Under the pieces are notes generated by a model. The model was not told the origin of the DNA. It saw only the letters and a program-made list of their open reading frames with translations, and ran no database searches. A stretch of 37,871 nucleotides of DNA from Bacteroidales bacterium (lineage in GTDB: Bacteria; Bacteroidota; Bacteroidia; Bacteroidales; UBA932), in the NCBI GenBank assembly GCA_017555445.1, contig JAFZGK010000097.1:1-37871 (forward strand), read 5' to 3'. Within the stretch, counting starts at the first letter, position 1, and each line of letters begins with the position of its first letter. The translations under genes were made by a program, and so were the position numbers. Of the stretch, positions 24,324 through 32,244 are shown in pieces.

Positions 24324-25442
24324 ATGAAACAGACATTATATAAATATCTCTTCGGAGCCATTTCAGCTGCATTGATCATCCTCACTTCTGCCTGCACTCC
24401 GAAAGACCGCTATATCACAATAACAGGATTCGCCCAGGGCGGAACATATGCTGTGAAGATGAACCTGAAAGGAGTTTCCGTGCGTCCGGAAGAGATTCGA
24501 GATTCCATCGATGCAATCCTTGTCGACATCGACAACTCATTGTCAGGCTACAACAGCAAATCGTTGCTTTCCCAGTTCAACGCAGGAGGAACAATCAAGC
24601 CGGACAGCATCTTCATTGACATCTACTCAAAGGCATATGAAATTTACGAAGAGACAGACGGAGCAGTAGATGTAGCTGCAGGGCCGCTTTTCGATCTCTG
24701 GGGATTCGGATTCTCAGAGGGCGACATGCCATCTGACGAGAAGATTGCAGTCACAATGGAAGATTGCGGACTGAAAATGCTGGTAAAGGACCTGAAGAAG
24801 GTAATGGTGTTTGACAAGCTCAATCCATATTCGATATACAGAAGCGACATGAATCCGTTTGCATTCGACTATGAGGCGGAAGAGTATCAGCTTGACAGAG
24901 TATATCTGCTTCCAAAATTGAATTATAATGCTATAGCACAGGGGTACAGCTGCGACCTTGTAGCCAGTTACCTGTACAGCATCGGGGTCAAGGATATGCT
25001 TGTGGACATCGGAGAAATATTCTGTGACGGAGTGAATCCTTCCGGTCAGCCATGGTCATTAGGCATTGACAAGCCTGTGGACGGCAATCAGGAACTTGGA
25101 GCTCAGATGCAGGGAATCTTCCGGGCTCCAGCGGGTCCTCACGGCATCGTGACATCAGGCAACTACCGTAAATTCTATGTAAAGGACGGAAAAAAATACG
25201 CCCATACGATTGATCCTCGTACGGGCTATCCTGCTGATCATAATCTACTTAGCGCTACAATAGTGGCTCCTGACGCTACGATGGCTGATGCATACGCTAC
25301 ATATTGCATGGTGATCGGTCTGGAAGAATCCAAGAGATTCCTTGAGTCACGTCCAGATCTCGAAGGTTGTCTGATCTATGACGACAACAATGAATTCTGC
25401 ACCTGGTGTTCTTCAGGATTCACGCTTATCGAAGGTCAGTGA
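24324..25442 (+). CDS. apbE: FAD:protein FMN transferase (ApbE family)
   Basis: A 372-residue lipoprotein (lipobox around Cys24, TSAC) that should sit on the outer face of the inner membrane. ApbE moves FMN from FAD onto a Thr of partner proteins such as the Nqr or Rnf subunits, common in anaerobic Bacteroidota. The family features are AQGGTYAV, the Asp-Gly-Ala-Val-Asp-Val-Ala segment (DGAVDVAAGPLFDLWGF), LNYNAIAQGYSCDLVASYL, GIVTSGNYRKFYV and HTIDPRTGYPADHNLLSATIVAPDATMADAYATYCMV. One oddity is that the usual DIGGE loop reads DIGEIF, apparently one Gly short. Its 3' end overlaps the convergent lolA-like gene by 17 bp. Confidence 0.9.
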   Translation: MKQTLYKYLFGAISAALIILTSACTPKDRYITITGFAQGGTYAVKMNLKGVSVRPEEIRDSIDAILVDIDNSLSGYNSKSLLSQFNAGGTIKPDSIFIDIYSKAYEIYEETDGAVDVAAGPLFDLWGFGFSEGDMPSDEKIAVTMEDCGLKMLVKDLKKVMVFDKLNPYSIYRSDMNPFAFDYEAEEYQLDRVYLLPKLNYNAIAQGYSCDLVASYLYSIGVKDMLVDIGEIFCDGVNPSGQPWSLGIDKPVDGNQELGAQMQGIFRAPAGPHGIVTSGNYRKFYVKDGKKYAHTIDPRTGYPADHNLLSATIVAPDATMADAYATYCMVIGLEESKRFLESRPDLEGCLIYDDNNEFCTWCSSGFTLIEGQ

Positions 25443-25884
25443 TCACCCAGCCGTCATCAAGGATCGGAGTAAAGAATTCCGCAGGCCTTTTTTCTGAAAG
25501 CACGGTATTCAATGATTTTACCTTCAGCATAGAACCGGCCGAAACGACGGATGCGTAGAAAGTCCGCAGGTCGTCGTATGACCATGCCGGTTCAATATAA
25601 GCCTCCTTGGCATCATCATCAAGAATCCAGGTGCCGTCAGCATCAGTATAGATTTCCAGCAAAGTACCTTTCAGGTGCCACATCTTGTCCTGAGCTTCAA
25701 TGGTTCCCTTATCTTTTACAGTTCCATCGGCACCCGCAATTTCTGCAGAGTATTCCAGACTGACAAAGGCATTGGAAGCATCTTCCTGAACCTTCGTCAG
25801 CATACTATCGATATCCTGGCCATAAGCGAGCACTGACATAGTCAATGCCAGAACTATTGAGGATATTACCTTGAATGCTTTCAT
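25426..25884 (-). CDS. LolA-like periplasmic lipoprotein carrier
   Basis: A 152-residue protein with a signal peptide (about 1-22, ending LAYGQ). The mature part has a LolA-like open beta-barrel pattern: VSLEYSAEIAGADGTVKDKGTIEAQDKMWHLKGTLLEIYTDADGTWILDDDAKEAYIEPAWSYDD, where successive strands pair with WILDD and YIEP. LolA shuttles lipoproteins across the periplasm to the outer membrane. It is short for LolA, so other lipid or lipoprotein carriers are possible. It is coupled to ftsK by an ATGA overlap (25881-25884) and overlaps apbE convergently by 17 bp. Confidence 0.75.
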   Translation of the reverse strand: MKAFKVISSIVLALTMSVLAYGQDIDSMLTKVQEDASNAFVSLEYSAEIAGADGTVKDKGTIEAQDKMWHLKGTLLEIYTDADGTWILDDDAKEAYIEPAWSYDDLRTFYASVVSAGSMLKVKSLNTVLSEKRPAEFFTPILDDGWVITDLR

Positions 25885-28391
25885 GAAATGAAATGTGAAA
25901 GTATCTCGTCAAGTTCGTCAAATGTGGTGACAAGCACCTGACGAGGCTTGGATCCTTCCTGAGGTCCGACGATGCCGGCTGCTGCAAGCTGGTCCATCAC
26001 TCTACCTGCTCTTGCATATCCCATGCCCATCTTTCTCTGAAGGTCTGATGTCGAGCCTCTTTGTGATGTGACAACCATACGTGCTGCATCTTCAAAGAGA
26101 GGATCAAGCTTGTCCATATCTATGCTGCCGCCACTTGTTTCACCGTCCTGCGACTCTGGAACAGGGAGATAATACGGCGTATTGCAGCACTGCCTGTAAC
26201 CTGTCTGGTCTCCGATGAACTTGGTGATCTTATTGATTTCCGCCATGCTGACAAGAGCACACTGCACACGCTCCATCTCGACGCCGGCATAGTAGAGCAT
26301 ATCTCCTCTACCGATGAGGTTTTCGGCTCCGTATGAATCAAGAATTGTTCTTGAATCCACGCCAGAAACCACTCTGAAGGCGATTCTTGTAGGGAAGTTA
26401 GTCTTGATGAGACCTGTGATCACATTCACGGATGGACGCTGCGTAGCGATTATGACATGGATACCTGCAGCTCTACCTTTCTGAGCGAGACGTACGATCG
26501 AGTCACTGATATTCTTTGCACTCTTGCGTGCTTCGGAGTTTGCACCGCCTGTCATTGTAAGATCAGCATACTCATCGATCACAACCACAAGATATGGAAG
26601 GAACTTATGCCCGTCTGTCGGAAGAAGATGACGGTCCTTATATTTCTCGTTGTAGAGCTTGATGTCATTCACACCGGCTGACGCAAGAAGCTTGTAACGT
26701 TCGTCCATCTCGATACAGAGTGAGTTGAGCACCTGCTCAGCCTGCTTAGGCTGCTTGATAATGGCATTCTCCCTTTCATCCTCCTCGCTTGCAGCCATAG
26801 GAAGCACAGCAAGATAATGCTTCAGGAGAGCATTATAGGCAGTGAATTCCACCATCTTAGGGTCAATGAAGACAAATTTGAGTTCCGTTGGGTGCTTGGC
26901 GTATAGCAGAGATGAGATGATGACATTGAGTCCCACTGACTTACCCTGCTTTGTGGCACCTGCTATGAGAAGGTGAGGTGCATCCGTAAGGTCGAAAGTC
27001 TTGACTTCACGATTGATGGTATATCCGATGGCAATCGGAAGCTCAGCCTTGCTATGCCTGAACGAATCATCATCAAGCATAGACTTGAGAGGAACGATGG
27101 ACGGAACACTGTTTGGGACCTCGATTCCTACACTGTCACGAAGGGCCACTACACGTACACCACTGGCTCCCAATGACATAGCAATCTCTCGGTGAAGAGT
27201 TTCAATGGACGAAACCTTCACTCCCGGAGCTGGAACGACCTTGTAAAGTGTCACAGTCGGACCTACTACCGCACTGACGCTCACCACCTCGATCTTATAA
27301 TTCTGAAGAGTCGCACGGATACGGTTGTTGTTGATCTCAAGCTCCTGTTTGCCCACGACATGCTGTCCGTCAGCATAGTCCTTGAGAAGGCTCAGAGGAG
27401 GAAATTCGAAGTTCTGAAGCTCTTCGCGATTGTCTATCCTTGGAAGTTCCTCGGTCACGTTCACGTTATAACCTTCACCCATCACGACCTTTACCTCGGT
27501 GTCAGTAGTCGTAACCTCCTGCACAGCCTCGGTCGGAACGGCTTCATCAGGAAGAGTATCAGCAAGCGGTCCTTCATCAAATCCGGCATCGATCATATCA
27601 ATAGCAGAAAGTTCATCTGCCATCTCGGAAGACATCTGAGGTTCATCAGTATAATGTCCTGTAAGTGAATCTTCTCCCAATGGTCCATCCATGAAATCCT
27701 CAAAATGTGATTCCTGCTCTGCCGGCTGCTCCGGTTCAGCAATTTCTTCCTCCTGGACTTTCGGCTCACCTGTCGAGGCGAACCACTGAGCGAATCTGGT
27801 GCTTGAAAACACCATCCATCCGATCAGCATGACCACGATGAGTGCACCTGTAACAGCCACACCCACAATATTTTCCATCCAACATACGACTGCATGTCCC
27901 GCGTCACCGCCCAATCCTCCACCGAAGAAGGTGTCAGCACCGAACTTTAGAGACACGAACGACAATATCAGCGACGACACGAATGTACCGCTTACCGCCA
28001 CAAAGGTTGTCCTTAGAAGTCCCATGCTCTTCTTCCAGAAGAACAGTCTTGCAGCTATCGCTCCAAGGAGGAAGATAAGTGCAAAGCTTCCCAGTCCGAA
28101 ACAGCGGGACACAAGGAATGTACCCCATCGGAAACCGGCCTTTCCCGCCCAGTTGGCAACCTCCACATTCTTATCCATCATCTCAGGATGCATCATGAGG
28201 CTCTGGTCAGCTTTCCACGTGAAAAGATATGACACAGCAGAAATGAGAGTGAACAGTGCGAACACTGCCACAATCGAACCTGATATCTTGAAAAAATTGG
28301 ATTTTCTGACTTCATCCATATTCGAAAAGAACGAGAAACGCACACGCTTCTCATTCTTCTCCTTTCTTACAGTCTTCTTCCTGTCAGCCAT
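25881..28391 (-). CDS. ftsK: FtsK/SpoIIIE-type DNA translocase
   Basis: An 836-residue inner-membrane ATPase that pumps chromosome ends across the closing septum and assists XerCD dimer resolution. The N-terminal third has about four membrane segments (from about 36, 88, 125 and 176). An acidic, Glu/Pro-rich linker follows (about 208-330). The motor has the Walker A GATKQGKS (478-485), VVVIDEYADL (Walker B), an IIATQRPSVNVITGLIKTNFPTRIAF motif and a DxxxILDSYGAENLIGRGDML segment. The C-terminal winged-helix gamma domain (EDAARMVVTSQRGSTSDLQRKMGMGYARAGRVMDQL) reads KOPS-like sites in DNA. It lies between DUF4290 and the LolA-like gene and overlaps both. Confidence 0.96.
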   Translation of the reverse strand: MADRKKTVRKEKNEKRVRFSFFSNMDEVRKSNFFKISGSIVAVFALFTLISAVSYLFTWKADQSLMMHPEMMDKNVEVANWAGKAGFRWGTFLVSRCFGLGSFALIFLLGAIAARLFFWKKSMGLLRTTFVAVSGTFVSSLILSFVSLKFGADTFFGGGLGGDAGHAVVCWMENIVGVAVTGALIVVMLIGWMVFSSTRFAQWFASTGEPKVQEEEIAEPEQPAEQESHFEDFMDGPLGEDSLTGHYTDEPQMSSEMADELSAIDMIDAGFDEGPLADTLPDEAVPTEAVQEVTTTDTEVKVVMGEGYNVNVTEELPRIDNREELQNFEFPPLSLLKDYADGQHVVGKQELEINNNRIRATLQNYKIEVVSVSAVVGPTVTLYKVVPAPGVKVSSIETLHREIAMSLGASGVRVVALRDSVGIEVPNSVPSIVPLKSMLDDDSFRHSKAELPIAIGYTINREVKTFDLTDAPHLLIAGATKQGKSVGLNVIISSLLYAKHPTELKFVFIDPKMVEFTAYNALLKHYLAVLPMAASEEDERENAIIKQPKQAEQVLNSLCIEMDERYKLLASAGVNDIKLYNEKYKDRHLLPTDGHKFLPYLVVVIDEYADLTMTGGANSEARKSAKNISDSIVRLAQKGRAAGIHVIIATQRPSVNVITGLIKTNFPTRIAFRVVSGVDSRTILDSYGAENLIGRGDMLYYAGVEMERVQCALVSMAEINKITKFIGDQTGYRQCCNTPYYLPVPESQDGETSGGSIDMDKLDPLFEDAARMVVTSQRGSTSDLQRKMGMGYARAGRVMDQLAAAGIVGPQEGSKPRQVLVTTFDELDEILSHFIS

Positions 28392-29062
28392 TACTTATGC
28401 TGGTTATTATTGTTTCTCTTCTTCTGATTGAACTTTCTGAAATTGCCGTTCTTTCCCTGCTTGCCTGAAGCACCAGGTCTTGAATGAACGGCGTCAGGAC
28501 CTGTCTTGCCTATGGTCATGCCTTCAGGAATCCTTACCCTTCCGTCTGACAATCTTTCGATATCCTGGAAAATAGTCTCTTCTGTCACTGTATCCTTGTT
28601 CCAGATAAGATACTGCTGACGCATATAAATCGCTAGAGCACGGATCATTGCATCCTTGGTTTCTCCCTCTTCCTTCTCAGCTATCAGGTCGATCATATTC
28701 TCGATGTTGCGGCCATAATGACTGGCCTTTATCGGTTTCTTCTGGATTGGAACCATCTGCGGACGCTCGTGAAGGCTTTCAGGTGCAGGCATCGGGTATG
28801 GTGCATCGATATCCAGATCAAAACCTGATATGATATAGAGATGATCCCAGAGCTTATGCTCATAATCTTCCTGGAGATGAACTGCAGGATTGAGGATCTC
28901 CATGACCTTGATGATGGCACGTGCCTGCTGGTTACGCTTTTCCCTGTCCTCTATGGTCTTGAGGTAGTCAACCATCTTCTGCACATTTCTTCCATATTCA
29001 GGAATATGGAGGGTCACTCTTTCAGTGTTATACAGAAGCTTGCATGTATCGTTGTTTCCCAT
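28391..29062 (-). CDS. DUF4290-domain protein
   Basis: A protein of about 223 residues with the start taken at the ATG at 29062 (MGNNDTCKLLYNTERV). Upstream in-frame sequence overlaps the end of addA and lies before the -7 box at 29086-29093, so a longer form from 29140 is rejected. DUF4290 is a Bacteroidota family with LYNTERVTLHIPEYGRNVQKMVDYLKTIEDREKRNQQARAII and HYGRNIENMIDLIAEKEEGETKDAMIRALAIYMRQQYLIW. It ends with a Gly/Asn/Lys-rich tail (about 195-223), a possible RNA or DNA contact. Function is unknown. The stop overlaps the ftsK ATG, so it leads the DUF4290-FtsK-LolA-like operon. Confidence 0.8.
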   Translation of the reverse strand: MGNNDTCKLLYNTERVTLHIPEYGRNVQKMVDYLKTIEDREKRNQQARAIIKVMEILNPAVHLQEDYEHKLWDHLYIISGFDLDIDAPYPMPAPESLHERPQMVPIQKKPIKASHYGRNIENMIDLIAEKEEGETKDAMIRALAIYMRQQYLIWNKDTVTEETIFQDIERLSDGRVRIPEGMTIGKTGPDAVHSRPGASGKQGKNGNFRKFNQKKRNNNNQHK

Positions 29063-29085
29063 ATTTTCGCTTTTTCTACAATCTG

Positions 29086-29093
29086 CAAATATA
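29086..29093 (-). promoter_or_regulatory. -7 box of the DUF4290-ftsK operon
   Basis: TATATTTG on the minus strand, 23 nt before the ATG at 29062. It lies 8 nt beyond the addA stop codon, so the operon has its own promoter. No clear -33 box was found. Confidence 0.55.
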
Positions 29094-29100
29094 GCAAAAT

Positions 29101-32100
29101 CTATCCAACTTTTATGACTTCTCCTGTCTGGACATACCACAAAAATGCAGAAACATCATCATACCCCATTCTGCGCCATATATCAGCATATTTATTGAGC
29201 TGTCTCTCATATGATCGTCTGTGTTCACCGAACTTGTAATCTATGATGGACACGCTTGTCCCTTTCAAGACAACTCTGTCAGGACGGCAGATCTCACCAT
29301 CCGTATCAATCAGACTGGTCTCGTTAAGCACTGTAGCATTTTCTGCATCGAACCAGCAGTAATCCTTTACTGACATTAATCGTTCAGAGAGCAGACTTAT
29401 TGTCTCATCTGCTTCATTTTCAGAAAGTTCACCACTCATGACCGCCATACGGACTGCCGCATCGAGATCTGCAGAAACAACGACTGCAGAAAGTATGTCG
29501 TGAAGCACGACACCCCTGATTCTTCTGGAAGCAGACACTCCCGCAAGTCCTTCAGACGAGAAGAAGTCAGCTGCATCAGCAGAAAATCTGAGTCTGCCTC
29601 TCTCACATACGTCTATCACTTCACCTTCATCGGTAACCAGCTCCGGATTAAGGTCAAATGACGGATATTCACCACCTTCAGACACATCGAAAGACATGCA
29701 TTGCTCCTCTTCTTCCCTATATTCATCGAAATCAGGCATTTCACCCTGATCGAATCTGAGCAGGCCTTCCCCGTCCTTCATTTCAAATCCCTCAGAAGAC
29801 TCTGTCACATACCAGTATAACAGCTGGGAGAAGTCTGAAAAACTGCTGAAGTCACCTTTGAGGCATTTTGCAGAAGGCGTCTTCGCTATGATATGCATAC
29901 CAAGGACTGCACGGGTCATGGCAACATACAGAGTATTCATATTGTCCACGAGCTGAAGGAAACTTTCGTTCCTGTAATGCTCGGCAAAAAGAGTCGACTC
30001 AGATGATTTTGAAAGGGTCACATCATATACACCGTCAGCCACTCCTTCAAGAGAAGTTCCACCCAATGCAGGAGAACACCAGCAGTCATTTGCCTTGTAG
30101 ATATTGATGTTTTCCGCATAAGGCAGAATGACATACTGAAAATCGAGACCCTTAGACTTATGTATAGTCATCACGCGCACGCTGTCTCCCGAAGACGGCG
30201 ACGATATTGACGGATTCTCAGCTTCCCAATATTTCAGGAAACCTCTGAGGCTGTTTCCTTTAGACCCCACATAATCCTGAAGATGATCCATAAAAGACTG
30301 TATATGAAGGACTTCACCTCGCCATATTCCCTCCTTGTCACTTTCCTTAAGTTTACGTATGAGGGATTCCGCCATATCAGTTATCGATGTGCAGGCGCCC
30401 GGCAGGGTTATATCAAGAGACTCAGCCAGATAACCGTTTACTGTATCGTCCGGATTATCTATGTATGACAGCAGTGAAACCAGACGTCTGACTGTGACCG
30501 CTCCCTTCACCTTAAGAGAATCATCAGTGATGACGGTCACACCGTTATCTATGAGGTATGATGCAATCTCTTCACCAGAGGCATTGCTTCTTACCAGCAC
30601 TGCGATGTCTGACAGACGTGCTCCGGCCGCACGAGCCTCATTCACACTGTCCAGCACCATCTGCAGTTCGTCTTCCTTAGGGCAGAATGTAAGACTTATC
30701 TTTCCCGGGGCCTTTCCTTCCTTGGCCGGTTCCTGATGAACATCCCTGTAAATTTCCGAGAGTGGTCCCTTATCCTCCTCATATCCGTTATCCGCATCAA
30801 GACGAGCGGCCATTCTTTTGAAACACAAGCTGTTGAACCTGACCAGATTTGAATGGCTTCGCCAATTATGCTTGAGAACATCCGTCTTCATCTGAGGGAA
30901 CTCGGATGGTATCGTCTTGTCAAGAAGACTCCAGTCAGATCCTCTCCATCTGTAGATGCTCTGCTTCACATCTCCTACTATGAGATTGTCTCCACCCTGA
31001 GACTCACTGTTATGGAGAAGTGGACTGAAGTTAGTCCACTGCACGCCTGCAGTGTCCTGGAATTCATCGAGCAGGAAGTGGTCGAAACGCACTCCCAGCT
31101 TCTCGTATACGAATGGGGCATCAGATCCGTCGATTATGTCTCTGAGCAGGGTGTTCGAATCATCAATGCTAAGGACATTCTTCTCCTTCATTATGTCATT
31201 GTATGTCCTGTGGAGCTCTGCAGCCACACCAAGGCCATATATCTGGGAATCAAGTATGCATGCGGTGTTATATACCTGGAAATCAGTATCCCACAAAACA
31301 CAGAAATCATTGAGAGGGGCTTCCAGGAACGGATAAACCTTAGGCAGAAGGTCTTTGGCCTTTGCCTTTGCGAACCACTGTTCGTGATCTGGAGCCTTCG
31401 ACATGAATGAAGCGCTCGGAGCAGTTACTGCATCATTATCGGAGAGTTCATCATAGACATACAACTGCTTCATGAATCCCCTGTTGCTGTCTGCAGGGTT
31501 GACACCAGCCTGCTCGAGAATATCCAATGCAGACCTTGTCCTCAACTTCAGGTCACTTCGGAAATCCGCCATGATCTTTCTGCATGAACGACGTATCTCC
31601 AGCAGCTTTTCCTTCGTATAGACATGATTCCCATCTATTCCTGCCTTCTCCATCGCGTCCTGCCTCTGAGGCGACTTTAGTCTGACAGCCATCTCAAGAA
31701 GATTGGCGTCCATACTGTAACGTCCGCCCTGTTCTATCTGTTCAAGGACATTGTCGGTCAGCCATGAGAGGAGGCTTCCATTCTCCTCAGTAAGGGAATC
31801 CAGAAGACGGTCGACACTTTCCGCCACAAGCGAATTCTTATCAAGTTCCACCTGGTATGAAGCGAATCGTCCTATCTCTCTTGAAAATGCCTTGAGCGTC
31901 TGCTGGAAAAAACGGTCTATGGTACTCACTGCAAAGGCGCTATAGTCATGCAGGATTTCATGCAGAACGGTTTCAGCCTTGGCTGAGATATCTGCTTCAC
32001 TCATTCCAAGCTCCTCCTTCAGGTCTTTCAGATACTTTGAATGAGGAATATCCGTCGCCAATGTATGAAGTTCCTTGAGGATACGGTTCTTCATCTCGTC

Positions 32101-32241
32101 GGTGGCCTTGTTGGTGAAGGTCACGGCAAGAATATGCCTGTATGCATACCTGTCCTTATTGACAAGCAGCAGACTTATGTATTTTTTTGCAAGGTTATAG
32201 GTCTTACCCGAACCTGCAGAAGCTTTCATTACAGTCAGCAT
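29101..32241 (-). CDS. addA: AddA-type UvrD-like helicase/nuclease
   Basis: A 1046-residue repair protein pairing with the upstream AddB-like protein. It starts with the Walker A KASAGSGKTYNLA (6-18), followed by IDRFFQQTLKAFSREIG, LLDEFQDTAGVQW (Walker B, motif II), GDVKQSIYRWRGSD (motif III), and RVMTIHKSKGLDFQYVILPY (motif VI region). A C-terminal PD-(D/E)XK nuclease follows: RPDRVVLKGTSVSIIDYKFGEHRRSYERQLNKYADIW. AddAB resects double-strand breaks for RecA-dependent repair. Its start lies 3 nt after the addB stop, so the two are co-translated. The frame ends without a terminator close to the next gene's promoter. Confidence 0.92.
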   Translation of the reverse strand: MLTVMKASAGSGKTYNLAKKYISLLLVNKDRYAYRHILAVTFTNKATDEMKNRILKELHTLATDIPHSKYLKDLKEELGMSEADISAKAETVLHEILHDYSAFAVSTIDRFFQQTLKAFSREIGRFASYQVELDKNSLVAESVDRLLDSLTEENGSLLSWLTDNVLEQIEQGGRYSMDANLLEMAVRLKSPQRQDAMEKAGIDGNHVYTKEKLLEIRRSCRKIMADFRSDLKLRTRSALDILEQAGVNPADSNRGFMKQLYVYDELSDNDAVTAPSASFMSKAPDHEQWFAKAKAKDLLPKVYPFLEAPLNDFCVLWDTDFQVYNTACILDSQIYGLGVAAELHRTYNDIMKEKNVLSIDDSNTLLRDIIDGSDAPFVYEKLGVRFDHFLLDEFQDTAGVQWTNFSPLLHNSESQGGDNLIVGDVKQSIYRWRGSDWSLLDKTIPSEFPQMKTDVLKHNWRSHSNLVRFNSLCFKRMAARLDADNGYEEDKGPLSEIYRDVHQEPAKEGKAPGKISLTFCPKEDELQMVLDSVNEARAAGARLSDIAVLVRSNASGEEIASYLIDNGVTVITDDSLKVKGAVTVRRLVSLLSYIDNPDDTVNGYLAESLDITLPGACTSITDMAESLIRKLKESDKEGIWRGEVLHIQSFMDHLQDYVGSKGNSLRGFLKYWEAENPSISSPSSGDSVRVMTIHKSKGLDFQYVILPYAENINIYKANDCWCSPALGGTSLEGVADGVYDVTLSKSSESTLFAEHYRNESFLQLVDNMNTLYVAMTRAVLGMHIIAKTPSAKCLKGDFSSFSDFSQLLYWYVTESSEGFEMKDGEGLLRFDQGEMPDFDEYREEEEQCMSFDVSEGGEYPSFDLNPELVTDEGEVIDVCERGRLRFSADAADFFSSEGLAGVSASRRIRGVVLHDILSAVVVSADLDAAVRMAVMSGELSENEADETISLLSERLMSVKDYCWFDAENATVLNETSLIDTDGEICRPDRVVLKGTSVSIIDYKFGEHRRSYERQLNKYADIWRRMGYDDVSAFLWYVQTGEVIKVG

Positions 32242-32244
32242 ATC

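Noticed and set aside
27192..27668. 158-codon and similar antisense frames across ftsK and addA
   Set aside because: They lie opposite real conserved genes, have no promoter or ribosome site, and no recognisable family.
29063..29140. Longer DUF4290 protein starting at 29140
   Set aside because: It would overlap the addA coding end and start upstream of the -7 box at 29086-29093. The domain begins at the ATG at 29062.
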